Part shown: positions 29,073 through 37,928 of the stretch, one piece after another
Layout of the letters: every line of letters begins with the position of its first letter
How positions within the stretch are numbered: the first letter of the stretch is position 1
Assembly: GCA_963698495.1 (NCBI GenBank)
Contig: CAVORB010000018.1
Location: 37,623 to 101,622 of the forward strand
Origin: CAVORB01 sp963698495
GTDB lineage: Bacteria; Pseudomonadota; Gammaproteobacteria; Chromatiales; Chromatiaceae
Direction: 5' to 3'
Length of the DNA: 64,000 bases
The notes under the pieces: generated by a model
Told to the model about the DNA's origin: nothing
Databases searched by the model: none
What the model saw: only the letters and a program-made list of their open reading frames with translations
Position numbers and translations under genes: made by a program

Positions 29073-29112
29073 CAAGGATGCAGCCCTCGCCTCCTCGACG
29101 GCGGTTTCAGGG

Positions 29113-30273
29113 GTGAGAGGTCTCGTCCCGTGGGCCGCGGTCGGGGTCGCGGCGCTGGCCATCGGACTTTTCTGGCAGGGCGGTTTCCTGTCGAAGGGGC
29201 CTCGCGACGACCCGTCCATGTCGCTGGCCGACCTGCTCGCTGCGGCCGAGCCCGGTTTTGCGCGTTCGGGATCTCGGTGGGATTTTCGTTTCCCGGAGGA
29301 TCACGGGGCGCACCCGGAGTTCCGCTCCGAGACCTGGCACCTGACGGGAGCGCTCAGCGACGAGAGTGCCCGCGTCTATGGTTTCCAGCTCACCTTCATC
29401 CGCCTCGGGCTGGCGCCCGAACCGCCGCAACGGCGCTCTCGCTGGGCCTCCAGCCAGGTCTACGGGGCGCTTTTCGCGCTCACCGATGAGACGAACGGGG
29501 CGATCGAGACGTTCCAGCGCGTCAGCCGCGCCGCGCTTGGTCTCGCGGGCGCCCAAGAGCAGCCGGTCCGGGTGTGGCTGGAGGATTGGCTGCTCGAGGC
29601 GACGGGCACTGACGGCTTCCGTCTCCAGGCCGGCGCCGGCGATCTTCGCCTCGCGCTCTCACTTACAGGCATCAAGCCCCCGTTGCTTCAAGGCGAGTTA
29701 GAGGGTCCCGAGCCTGCTCAACGCGGGCAGGGAGGCTTTCATTCCTTCCTGATGCCACGCCTCGATGCGCGGGGCGTGCTCCAGATCGCTGACGAGGAGC
29801 GTTCGGTGTCTGGTACTGCATGGCTGGATCGGGCCTGGGGAGAGATACCGGTCGCACGCGGCCAGCTGACGTTCAACCGCCTTACCCTGCAACTGAGCGA
29901 TGGTCGCGACCTGTCGTGCCTAGACCTGCGGCGGCGGGCCGGAGGAGGCACGCCGATCCCGAGCTGTGTGATGATTGCGGCGGACGGTTCGGGGCAGCGC
30001 TTTGGCCGGCGTCAGGTTCGGATGGAGCCCACCGGGGAGTGGCGCAGTCCGCTGGACGGCACGCGCTACCCGGTGCGCTGGCGGATCCTGATCCCCGACC
30101 AGGAGCTAGAGCTCGCGGTCGTTCCCCTGGTCGACGACCAAGAGCTCGATTTCGCGTTCCGGGCCTGGAGCGGGGCGGTCTCCGTCGAGGGCGTGGCCGG
30201 CGGCGTACCCGTTACCGGGCGTGGCCAACTAGAGCTGAGCGGGTATGTCTTGGCGCCGGAGTCCAGCGGATGA
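29113..30273 (+). CDS. AttH/CrtC-type lipocalin-like protein
   Basis: GTG 29113 gives 386 residues. The N-terminal helix (PWAAVGVAALAIGLFWQGG) is a membrane anchor or uncleaved signal. The family motif FPEDHGAHPEFRSETWHLTG starts at about residue 60; LQLSDGRDLSCLDLRRRAG and WLDRAWGE (the conserved DxxWG-like segment) follow. The fold is two lipocalin-like barrels as in hydroxyneurosporene hydratase CrtC and AttH. In many genomes such genes sit beside a LolCD-like ABC transporter, which is absent here. The substrate is unknown; a lipid or carotenoid-like hydrophobic molecule is likely. Confidence 0.8.
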   Translation: MRGLVPWAAVGVAALAIGLFWQGGFLSKGPRDDPSMSLADLLAAAEPGFARSGSRWDFRFPEDHGAHPEFRSETWHLTGALSDESARVYGFQLTFIRLGLAPEPPQRRSRWASSQVYGALFALTDETNGAIETFQRVSRAALGLAGAQEQPVRVWLEDWLLEATGTDGFRLQAGAGDLRLALSLTGIKPPLLQGELEGPEPAQRGQGGFHSFLMPRLDARGVLQIADEERSVSGTAWLDRAWGEIPVARGQLTFNRLTLQLSDGRDLSCLDLRRRAGGGTPIPSCVMIAADGSGQRFGRRQVRMEPTGEWRSPLDGTRYPVRWRILIPDQELELAVVPLVDDQELDFAFRAWSGAVSVEGVAGGVPVTGRGQLELSGYVLAPESSG

Positions 30274-30341
30274 CGGGGAACCGTTGCGTCACACGTCGGT
30301 CAGAGCCAGGCGGAGCAGGCGCCGCGAAAGGAGCCAACAAC

Positions 30342-31760
30342 ATGCGACACATGCCTGGTCGATCACATGCTGCATGCGCCATCGCCGCCTGCATCCTCCT
30401 GCTCGCGGGTTGCGATCGAGACGACGCGGGCGCGATCACGCGGGCGCAACCGGGAAAGGTCCCCGCCGAACCCCAGCGACCGGGGGACCCGCGGGCCGGT
30501 TACAGCGCCCTGCTGAACCGCTCGGTCTTGACCTGCGGCATCCCTTATTCCACCTACAGGGCGAGTGTCGGCGAGCCGGACCCCGAGATGAAGCTGCCTG
30601 ACCGCACCGGACGCAATGCCGAGCTGCCCTATTCGGTCACCGCCTTTACCGCTCGGAGCGGCGTCGAGCTGGTCACCTCCAACTGCCTGAGCTGTCACGC
30701 CGCCCCGTTCAACGGCGAGTTGGTCATCGGGCTCGGAAACGAGTTCCTCGACTTCACCAACGACCCCGTCGTCTCGGTCGAGGCCGCCGGCGCCTATGTG
30801 CGCGGCGAGGCGGAGGCCGCGGAGTGGCGTAAGTGGGCGGATCGCGTCGCCACCATCGCGCCGTACATGTTGACGGACACCATCGGGGTGAACCCCGCTT
30901 CCAACCTGACACTGGCATTGCTGGCCCACCGGGATCCGGAGACCCTCGCCTGGTCGGATGAGCCACTGATGGAGCCGCCGCCGGAACGGCCCTTGCCCGT
31001 GAGCGTTCCCCCGTGGTGGAACCTGCGCAAGAAGCACGCCGTGTTCTACAACGCCGAAGGCCGCGGCGATCACGTCGGCTTCATGCTGCTGGCCTCCACC
31101 ACCTGCACCGACTCCGTAGAAGAGGCCGCGGGGATCGATGCCTGGTTCACCGATGTGCGCGCCTACCTGGCGACGCTCGAGCCCCCGAAATATCCCTTTG
31201 CGGTCGATGCGTCGCTTGCGGAGCGGGGCAGGGAGCTCTTCGAGGACAACTGCAAGCGCTGCCACGGCACCTACGGCAAGGACGGCCGCTACCCGAACAA
31301 GGTCGTCGCGCTGGAGGATGTGGAGACCGATCCATCCCTGGCGGAGGCGGCCTACCGGGATGCGGACCGCTTCATCGAGTGGTTCAACCGTTCCTTCTAC
31401 GGTCAGCGTTCGCGCGTCGCGCCGGCGCTGGGCTACATCGCGCCGCCCCTGGACGGGGTCTGGGCGACGGCCCCGTACCTGCACAACGGCTCGGTGCCGA
31501 CCTTGGCGGCGTTGCTCGACAGCGGGAGCCGGCCCGCACATTGGCGTTACGCCGCCGAGCGCCCTGGGTTCGACCAGGGCAAACTGGGCTGGGAGGTCGT
31601 CGAGGTCCCGCACGGCAAGGACGGCGCCATGGGCTGGGACGAGCGCAACCGCATCTACGACACGACACTGCCCGGCTATGGCAATCAGGGTCACACCTTC
31701 GGTGATGAGTTCACCCCGGAGGAGCGGGCTTCGGTGCTGGAGTATCTCAAGATCTTGTGA
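30342..31760 (+). CDS. Di-haem cytochrome c lipoprotein of a dehydrogenase operon
   Basis: ATG 30342 has an AAAGGAG site and gives 472 residues. The signal ends with a lipobox (LLLAGC, Cys24). Two haem-binding motifs are present: CLSCH at 115-119 and CKRCH at 304-308. The C-terminal half includes APPLDGVWATAPYLHNGSVP, where the Met-containing segment found in the di-haem peroxidase/thiosulfate-oxidising group is replaced by Ala-Pro-Tyr-Leu-His. The usual role is electron transfer from a periplasmic dehydrogenase to the respiratory chain. It starts a four-gene cluster with a second cytochrome, a gluconate-dehydrogenase-subunit-3-type protein and a GMC oxidoreductase. Confidence 0.85.
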   Translation: MRHMPGRSHAACAIAACILLLAGCDRDDAGAITRAQPGKVPAEPQRPGDPRAGYSALLNRSVLTCGIPYSTYRASVGEPDPEMKLPDRTGRNAELPYSVTAFTARSGVELVTSNCLSCHAAPFNGELVIGLGNEFLDFTNDPVVSVEAAGAYVRGEAEAAEWRKWADRVATIAPYMLTDTIGVNPASNLTLALLAHRDPETLAWSDEPLMEPPPERPLPVSVPPWWNLRKKHAVFYNAEGRGDHVGFMLLASTTCTDSVEEAAGIDAWFTDVRAYLATLEPPKYPFAVDASLAERGRELFEDNCKRCHGTYGKDGRYPNKVVALEDVETDPSLAEAAYRDADRFIEWFNRSFYGQRSRVAPALGYIAPPLDGVWATAPYLHNGSVPTLAALLDSGSRPAHWRYAAERPGFDQGKLGWEVVEVPHGKDGAMGWDERNRIYDTTLPGYGNQGHTFGDEFTPEERASVLEYLKIL

Positions 31761-31773
31761 TGAACCCTTTTCT

Positions 31774-31803
31774 TCATGTCAAACACTAAAAAAATACTAT
31801 AAT
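31774..31803 (+). promoter_or_regulatory. Candidate internal sigma-70 promoter in an A+T-rich gap
   Basis: The gap between the two cytochrome genes (31761-31855) is strongly A+T-rich in an otherwise G+C-rich region. It has a perfect TATAAT at 31798-31803, but only a weak -35 (TCATGT, 31774-31779, 18-base spacer). It may add transcription to the last three genes of the operon. Confidence 0.45.
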
Positions 31804-31855
31804 TTTATGATTAATTTAATTTTAATTCCTTAACTACTTACGCGGAGTACGACTG

Positions 31856-32308
31856 ATGCGATATCAAGCGATCCTTGGTGGCCTGATCGTTGCCACGACC
31901 CTTAACGTTCCTTCGAGTCATGCGGCGGCGCCGGCGGGCGGCAATTTCGTTTCCCACATGACCCAGATGCAGTACTTCACGCACAAGCTCGGACTGGCGG
32001 TTTCGGCCCAGAACCGGGAGCTAGAGGGCTACTACGTCCACGAGGTCGAGGAGATCATCGAGCAGGTCTCCGAGGTGGAGGAGTACAAGGGAATCCCGGT
32101 CGGACAGCTGATTCGGGACACCCTGCTGCCCACGTTCGAGTACCTGGAGAAGACGCTGGAAACGGGCGATGCGGAGGCGGCCGAGGCCGCGTACGACAAG
32201 TTGATCGAGGCCTGCAACGCCTGCCACAAGGCGGCCAAGCACGGCTTTATCCGCATCGAACGGCGCACGGACAACCCTTACCTTCAGGACTTCACCCCTG
32301 CCGAATAG
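31856..32308 (+). CDS. Mono-haem cytochrome c (class II-like)
   Basis: This 150-residue protein has a signal peptide ending SHAAA. The mature part is helical and ends with one haem motif, CNACH at 120-124, followed by KAAKHGFIRIERR, the C-terminal arrangement of cytochrome c' and related class II cytochromes. YFTHKLGLAVSAQNRELEGY and VEEIIEQVSEVEEYKGIPV are conserved helices of a small family linked to dehydrogenase operons. It would pass electrons between the dehydrogenase and the lipoprotein cytochrome encoded upstream. Confidence 0.82.
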   Translation: MRYQAILGGLIVATTLNVPSSHAAAPAGGNFVSHMTQMQYFTHKLGLAVSAQNRELEGYYVHEVEEIIEQVSEVEEYKGIPVGQLIRDTLLPTFEYLEKTLETGDAEAAEAAYDKLIEACNACHKAAKHGFIRIERRTDNPYLQDFTPAE

Positions 32309-32332
32309 CCGGCGAAGCGCCACAGACATGCC

Positions 32333-32869
32333 ATGAAGCGCCGCGAATTCCTGAAGGGCACCTCGGTCGCGCTCGCCACCGGCATCCCGCTGGCCCGCGG
32401 AAACGTAGCGGATGCGCCCGCACCACAGGGCGAGACCTTCAGCAGCGATCAGTGGGCGGTGATTGAATGCGTGCAGGACCACCTGCTGCCATCGGAGCCG
32501 GGCGCACCCGGCGCGCGTGACGTCAGGGCGGTCGCCTACCTCGACCGGACGCTTGCGGACCCCAAGTTCGATCCCGACGTCAAGGGCTTCATTCTCAAGG
32601 GAATCGGCTGGCTGAACGAGATCGCGGAGGAGCGCCCATTTCACCTGATCGAGCCTGCGCAACGGGAGGACATACTGCGCCAGATCGCGGCCAGCGGAGC
32701 CGGAGAGCGCTGGCTCTCGACCCTGATCACCTACACCTTGGAGGCCCTCCTGGCGGACCCTTTGTACGGCGGCAACCCCGGCGGCATCGGCTGGAAATGG
32801 CTGGAGCACGATCCCGGACAGCCGCGCCCGCGCCCAGACAAGATCTACGGCAAGCTGGGCCGGACATGA
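32333..32869 (+). CDS. Gluconate 2-dehydrogenase subunit 3 family protein (Tat-exported small subunit)
   Basis: The 178-residue protein starts MKRREFLKGTSVALATGIPL, a twin-arginine signal. The rest fits the gluconate 2-dehydrogenase subunit 3 family: VIECVQDHLLPSEPGAPGAR, DVKGFILKGIGWLNE and LLADPLYGGNPGGIGWKWL. The small subunit escorts the GMC flavoprotein through the Tat system, since that protein lacks its own signal. Its stop overlaps the start of the GMC gene (ATGA), a sign of coupled translation. Confidence 0.9.
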   Translation: MKRREFLKGTSVALATGIPLARGNVADAPAPQGETFSSDQWAVIECVQDHLLPSEPGAPGARDVRAVAYLDRTLADPKFDPDVKGFILKGIGWLNEIAEERPFHLIEPAQREDILRQIAASGAGERWLSTLITYTLEALLADPLYGGNPGGIGWKWLEHDPGQPRPRPDKIYGKLGRT

Positions 32870-34575
32870 GCCGCGACTTCGACGTCTGCGTGATCGGCAG
32901 CGGTGCGGGGGGCGGACCGGTTGCGCTGGCGTTGGCGGAAGCCGGCTACTCGGTCGTCGTTCTGGAGAAGGGGCCCTGGTTCAGGGAACCGGATTTCTTC
33001 AAGGACGAGATCGCCTGCTGTCGGCGCAGCACCTACACGCCGAACCTGCTCGACGAGCGCCACGTGCTCGAGGAGCCGACCGGCGACGGAAACTGGAAGG
33101 CCGAGTCCACCTTCGATTCCGGTTGGGACTGGTGGAACGGGAACTGCGTGGGCGGTGCGACCAACTTCATGAGCGGGTTCTTTCACCGCATGAAGCCGGA
33201 CGATTTTCGCCTGCTCTCCAGGTTCGGCCCGGTCGAAGGAGGCAACCTCGCGGATTGGCCGATTTCCTATGCGGACCTGGAACCCTGGTACGAGTTGGTC
33301 GAACGCCGGGTCGGGGTCTCCGGGCGGGTCGTGGAGCATCCTCACCAGGAGCCGCGTTCGAGCCCGGACTTTCCCCATCCGCCCACGGTGGAGCACCCCA
33401 TCTCCGGCCGAATCGACAGTGCCTGCCGGGAGCTTGGCTACCATCCGATCCCGGTGCCGCGGGCCATCCTGTCGCTTCCCGCCATGGGGAGAAACCCTTG
33501 TGCCTACACCAACTACTGCGGCAGCTACGGTTGCTCGACCGGGGCCAAGGGCAGCTCGCGCGCGGCCTTGCTCGATCAGGCCGTAGCGACGGGGCGCTGC
33601 GAGATCCGCCCGCGCTGCATGGCAAGCCGGGTGCTGAGCGATCAGAGCGGCAGGGTCGAGTCGGTGGAGTACATCGACCACGCCGGCAAGCGCCGGCGGG
33701 TGGACGCCAAGGTCTACGTCCTGGCCTGCCAGGCCATCGAGACTGCGCGCCTGCTGCTGATGTCGCCCGGGCCTCGGCATCCCGATGGGCTCGGCAACAA
33801 CCACGGCCAGGTCGGGAGGAACCTGATCTTCTCCGCCGGTGGCTCGGGCCGCGGTCACGTCGCATACGCCGGATTGGCCGCTGAAGAGATCGCGCTGCTC
33901 AAGGCGCGCGGCCTGTTTGTCAACCGCGCCTTGCAGGACTGGTATGTCCACACCGATCCGGACAGCGGTGCCCCGCGCAAGGGCGGCACCATCGAGTTCC
34001 TGTTTCGGCACGCCAACGCCATCTCGCGCGCGAACGATCAGAAGCGGGACGGGGAGGGCAGGCTGATCTGGGGAAAGCCGCTCAAGGACCGGATCAAGGC
34101 CTACTTCAGCGAAGGACGGCATCTCAAGTTCGAGGTCTTTTGCGATTGGACGCCGGTGGACGATTGCTTCGTCACCCTGGACCCGCGGGAGCGGGACAAG
34201 TGGGGAATGCCGGTTGCCAGGGTTCGCCTCGGATACCATCCGCGGGACCTCGAGGTAGCGCGATTCCTGGCGCGCAAGGGCGCGGCGGTGCTTGAGCAGC
34301 TTGGAGCCGAGAACGTCGCCTGGGGCGTCAGCGGCTCGCCGCCGCAGAACCTCGTGGCGGGCGGCTGCCGCTTCGGGACCGATCCCGAATCCAGCGTGCT
34401 GGACCCGGAATGCCGCGCCCACGAGGTCGAGAACCTCTACGTCACGGACGGCAGCTTCATGCCCACCGGTGGCAGCGTACCCCACACCTGGACCATCTAT
34501 GCCAACGCCTTTCGGGTGGCGGACCGGATCGTTAACCAGCTCGGCGGAAGGAAGGGTGAGGTCGCGGCTGCCTAG
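32866..34575 (+). CDS. GMC-family FAD-dependent dehydrogenase (periplasmic sugar/alcohol dehydrogenase type)
   Basis: ATG 32866 overlaps the small-subunit stop and gives 569 residues. The FAD fold is VCVIGSGAGGGPVALALAEAG; the second FAD loop is WDWWNGNCVGGATNFMSGFF. The catalytic His region is near the C-terminus in GGSVPHTWTIYANA. The Cys-rich stretch PCAYTNYCGSYGCSTGAKGS resembles the loop that holds a Fe-S cluster in FAD-glucose dehydrogenases, with slightly different spacing. It lacks a signal peptide and probably leaves the cell with its Tat partner. The operon's cytochromes would accept the electrons. Substrate is unknown. Confidence 0.88.
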   Translation: MSRDFDVCVIGSGAGGGPVALALAEAGYSVVVLEKGPWFREPDFFKDEIACCRRSTYTPNLLDERHVLEEPTGDGNWKAESTFDSGWDWWNGNCVGGATNFMSGFFHRMKPDDFRLLSRFGPVEGGNLADWPISYADLEPWYELVERRVGVSGRVVEHPHQEPRSSPDFPHPPTVEHPISGRIDSACRELGYHPIPVPRAILSLPAMGRNPCAYTNYCGSYGCSTGAKGSSRAALLDQAVATGRCEIRPRCMASRVLSDQSGRVESVEYIDHAGKRRRVDAKVYVLACQAIETARLLLMSPGPRHPDGLGNNHGQVGRNLIFSAGGSGRGHVAYAGLAAEEIALLKARGLFVNRALQDWYVHTDPDSGAPRKGGTIEFLFRHANAISRANDQKRDGEGRLIWGKPLKDRIKAYFSEGRHLKFEVFCDWTPVDDCFVTLDPRERDKWGMPVARVRLGYHPRDLEVARFLARKGAAVLEQLGAENVAWGVSGSPPQNLVAGGCRFGTDPESSVLDPECRAHEVENLYVTDGSFMPTGGSVPHTWTIYANAFRVADRIVNQLGGRKGEVAAA

Positions 34576-34635
34576 ATCCGTTGAGGCCGCCGCACGCGCG
34601 TAGGGAAGATCGCGCAAGGGGCGCGAAACTCGGTG

Positions 34636-34664
34636 TTGTAGAGTCAGGATTTCGCATGTACTAT
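34636..34664 (+). promoter_or_regulatory. Candidate promoter of initiator tRNA-Met
   Basis: TTGTAG (34636-34641) and TACTAT (34659-34664) are separated by 17 bases and lie 12 bases before the tRNA. Agreement with sigma-70 is partial (3/6 and 4/6). Confidence 0.4.
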
Positions 34665-34676
34665 ATGCGGCTCTGA

Positions 34677-34753
<77 letters not shown>

Positions 34754-34761
34754 AATAAATC

Positions 34762-34793
34762 AAAGGCTTGCGTCGAGAGGCGCGGGCCTTTTT
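34762..34793 (+). terminator. Terminator after the initiator tRNA
   Basis: AAAGGC (34762-34767) pairs with GCCTTT (34786-34791), extended inside by GCG/CGC and two wobble pairs. A T-run at 34789-34793 follows. Confidence 0.75.
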
Positions 34794-34898
34794 CGTTTCT
34801 GGTCTTCGCAAGGACGGCTCGGGAGCGGCGCAAGGCGCTGGAGAGGATGCAGAGCGACCCCTAGACTCACCAATCACGCGTAGCCCCCGGAGGTAACG

Positions 34899-36167
34899 AT
34901 GGAGATTGACACCAAGACCCTGCACATCAGCCGCCTGGCGCGCAACACGCTCGCCCTGATCCTCGCCGGCGGACGGGGCGCGCGGCTGCAGGACCTAACC
35001 CAGTGGCGGGCGAAGCCCGCCGTGCACTTCGGTGGCAAGTTCCGCATCATCGATTTCCCTCTCTCGAACTGCGTCAACTCCGGCATCCGGCGCATCGGCG
35101 TCCTGACCCAGTACAAGGCCCACTCCCTCATCCGGCATCTGGTCAGGGGCTGGGGACGGTTCCAGAACGAGCTCGGCGAGTTCGTCGAGGTGCTCCCGGC
35201 CTCCCAGCGCACGACGGGCAACTGGTATGCCGGCACCGCGGATGCCGTTTACCAAAATCTCGACATCATCCGCACGCACCAGCCGGAGCTGGTGCTGATC
35301 CTGGCGGGGGATCACGTGTACAAGATGGACTACGGTCCCATGCTTGCGTTCCACGCCGAGCAGAACGCGGACATGACGGTAGGGTGCGTGGAGGTGTCGC
35401 TCGAGGAGGCCCGCGGCTTCGGGGTGATGGCCGTCGACGAGCAGGGCAAGGTGCAGCGCTTCGACGAGAAGCCGGAGCAGCCGATCCCGATGCCCGGAAG
35501 CACTGACACGGCCTTGGCCTCCATGGGTATCTACGTGCTCAACACCCAGTTCTTGTTCGACGAGCTGATTCGCGACGCCCGCGACCCCGAGTCGGAACGA
35601 GACTTCGGCCGTAACATCATTCCCGACGCCATCGCCCGCAGCCGCGTCTACGCCTACCCATTCCGCGACCCGGAGAGCGCGGTGCAGGGTTTCTGGCGGG
35701 ACGTGGGTACCGTGGATGCCTACTGGGCCGCCAACATGGAGCTGGTCGATCCGGAGCCGGAGCTGGACCTGTACGACAGCAAGTGGCCCATACTCACCTA
35801 TCAGCAGCAGCTTCCGTCGGCCAAGTTCCTGGCGGAAGAGGGCCATCCGCAGGGCACCGTCATCGACTCCATCGTCTCCGGCGGCTGCCTGGTGCGTGCG
35901 GGCCGGCTCTGCCGCTCCCTCCTGTTTTCCAACGTCAAGGTTGACGGAGGATCTCAGCTCGATGAATGCGTAGTGTTTCCCGGTGTCACCGTCGGGCGCG
36001 ACTGCCGGATCCGTAGGGCGGTAATCGACATCGGTTGTCGCATCCCGGACGGCGCCGTAATCGGCGAGGACCCGGAGGACGACGCGCGGCGTTTCCATGT
36101 CACTCACGGCGGCGTGGTGCTGATCACCCCTGAGATGCTGGGCCAAAGGAACCCTCAGTTCGGCTGA
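34899..36167 (+). CDS. glgC: Glucose-1-phosphate adenylyltransferase
   Basis: The 422-residue enzyme makes ADP-glucose, the first committed step of glycogen synthesis. ATG 34899 follows GGAGGT. The nucleotidyltransferase motif LILAGGRGARLQDLT, KPAVHFGGKFRIIDFPLSNC, the Tyr/Trp region GNWYAGTADAVYQN and VLILAGDHVYKMDYG are present. The C-terminal ~120 residues form the left-handed beta-helix (SGGCLVRAGRLCRS, VFPGVTVGRDCRIR). Length is normal. It is not clustered with other glg genes; it follows the tRNA and its terminator. Confidence 0.95.
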   Translation: MEIDTKTLHISRLARNTLALILAGGRGARLQDLTQWRAKPAVHFGGKFRIIDFPLSNCVNSGIRRIGVLTQYKAHSLIRHLVRGWGRFQNELGEFVEVLPASQRTTGNWYAGTADAVYQNLDIIRTHQPELVLILAGDHVYKMDYGPMLAFHAEQNADMTVGCVEVSLEEARGFGVMAVDEQGKVQRFDEKPEQPIPMPGSTDTALASMGIYVLNTQFLFDELIRDARDPESERDFGRNIIPDAIARSRVYAYPFRDPESAVQGFWRDVGTVDAYWAANMELVDPEPELDLYDSKWPILTYQQQLPSAKFLAEEGHPQGTVIDSIVSGGCLVRAGRLCRSLLFSNVKVDGGSQLDECVVFPGVTVGRDCRIRRAVIDIGCRIPDGAVIGEDPEDDARRFHVTHGGVVLITPEMLGQRNPQFG

Positions 36168-36446
36168 GCAGGTGCGCGCGGCGGGGCTTTACCAGGTAGA
36201 TCTCCGATACGCCAGGACGACGACGCAGCGCCCGACGCAGGGGCTGAGCCCGAACGAGATCGCCGCGAGAGCGAGAGGCGAACTTGGGGCGCGCTGATTT
36301 CGGCATCTCTGGTCCGGGTGGCCGTGCTGCGCTACGCTCCCAAATTCACGGGGACGGATCGGTTTCCGCCGCCGCTTTCACCCAACTGCGAGCAAGAACT
36401 CTCCCGGCCGGACACTCTTACATCGTTGCTTTCGACGGAACAGCCC

Positions 36447-37772
36447 ATGACCAAGTACCTTGTGCTCTTCTCGACCGCCCTGTTGCTGACCGGCTGTGCC
36501 ACCACGGAGCGTCCGCTGATGCCTACGCCCGCCCTTTATCAGCAACCGGGCGGGCAGCCCGTCTTCAATCTCGCGCGGGACGCCCGGCCCAGTCCGGATG
36601 TGGACTTGCTCTACATCACCGACCGCGCCCCCGAGACCGATCCGGAGAGCACTTTGCCCTACGGTCAGGAGCGGGCGAAACGGATCGCATACGGCACCGC
36701 CCAGGTGCGCATGGTGCCGGCGCTCGATTGGGAGACCCTGCGCGAGCAGAGCCAGCTCCGCGAACGCACCAAGGCGGTCAATCTGGAGCTGGGCCTAGCC
36801 CGGGAGTTGGGCGCCTTTCCCGCGGAGCCATACCAGCTGTCGCGGACCGACGGCGGGTTCATCCTGCGGGACCGCGCGGAGCTCGAGTTCCACGCCGCGG
36901 CCAAGGCTGACCTCACCGCCGAGGTCGAGCGCCGGCTCGCTGCCGCGCCCAAGAAGGAAGTCATGTTGTATGTCCACGGCTTCAACGAGACCTTCGCCAC
37001 CGCGGCCTATACCGCCGCTGAGCTTTGTCATTTTCTGGGCCGGGAGCAGGTGTGCGCGTTCTTCACCTGGCCCGCCTCGTCGACGGGCAACTTCCTGACC
37101 TCCTACACCACGACAACCGAGTCGGCCGACTATGCGGTGGAGCACCTTAAGAAAACCATTCGCATGCTGGCCGCCGTCCCCGGTGTGGAAGGGCTTCAGC
37201 TCCTCGCCCATAGCCGCGGCACGGTCGTGATGCTCAAGGCCGTTCGCGAGCTGATCCTGGAGGCGGTCGCCGCCGGCAAGGAGCCCTTGGACATCTACAA
37301 GATCGACAATCTGGTGCTGCTCTCTCCGGACATGGATGTGGATCTCGCTGCCCAGACGATCACGGGCTTTCTCTCGGATCCGGACCTGGTCACGGTGTGG
37401 CCCGGCGGACGTATACCGCGGATCTTGCAGGGCCGCCTGACGGTATACGCGTCTCCAGACGACCGAGCCTTGCTGATCTCCAAGATCCTGTTCCGCAGTC
37501 GCAACCGGGTGGGTCAGCTGCGCCCGGAGGACATCTCACCCAAGGCGCAAAACTACTTCGAGACCCTGGGGCGGGTTGATCTGATCTCCTACAAGGGCGC
37601 GCGGACGGACCGCTTCGGACATTCCTACTTCACGACCAATCCGGACGTCAGCTCTGACCTGATCCAAATGATCCGATACGACAAGCGGCTCGGGGAGCCG
37701 GGACGGCAGCTGATCAAGACGGGGCCAGTGACCTGGGAGTTCCCGGTCGATGGGGAGACAGGGGCCAACTGA
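36447..37772 (+). CDS. Alpha/beta hydrolase (DUF900-type) lipoprotein
   Basis: ATG 36447 gives 441 residues with a lipobox LLLTGC in the signal. The N-terminal region contains DVDLLYITDRAPETDPES, and FVHGFN-like VMLYVHGFNETFATAAY (oxyanion region). FFTWPASSTGNF and the nucleophile elbow LLAHSRGTVVMLKA follow. These are the marks of the DUF900 esterase/lipase-like group. The His acid partner is likely in DRFGHSYFTTNP. It is an outer-membrane or periplasmic lipoprotein of unknown substrate. No operon partner is visible. Confidence 0.82.
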   Translation: MTKYLVLFSTALLLTGCATTERPLMPTPALYQQPGGQPVFNLARDARPSPDVDLLYITDRAPETDPESTLPYGQERAKRIAYGTAQVRMVPALDWETLREQSQLRERTKAVNLELGLARELGAFPAEPYQLSRTDGGFILRDRAELEFHAAAKADLTAEVERRLAAAPKKEVMLYVHGFNETFATAAYTAAELCHFLGREQVCAFFTWPASSTGNFLTSYTTTTESADYAVEHLKKTIRMLAAVPGVEGLQLLAHSRGTVVMLKAVRELILEAVAAGKEPLDIYKIDNLVLLSPDMDVDLAAQTITGFLSDPDLVTVWPGGRIPRILQGRLTVYASPDDRALLISKILFRSRNRVGQLRPEDISPKAQNYFETLGRVDLISYKGARTDRFGHSYFTTNPDVSSDLIQMIRYDKRLGEPGRQLIKTGPVTWEFPVDGETGAN

Positions 37773-37928
37773 GACCGCACGCCTGAGTCGACGCGCAGGG
37801 AGGTGAAGAGAGGAGGCGTGGACAAGTCCCCTTCGAGGGCCTGCCGGCCATCCTTCGATGAAGCGACGATGCGCTGGAGAAAAGCCGCGAGCGACGTGCC
37901 GGTGTTGCCCGCCGGAAGAATCCTTGTG

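Noticed and set aside
36168..36446. Possible small genes between glgC and the lipoprotein gene
   Set aside because: Short frames only, no ribosome site or motif; probably the 5' region of the lipoprotein gene.
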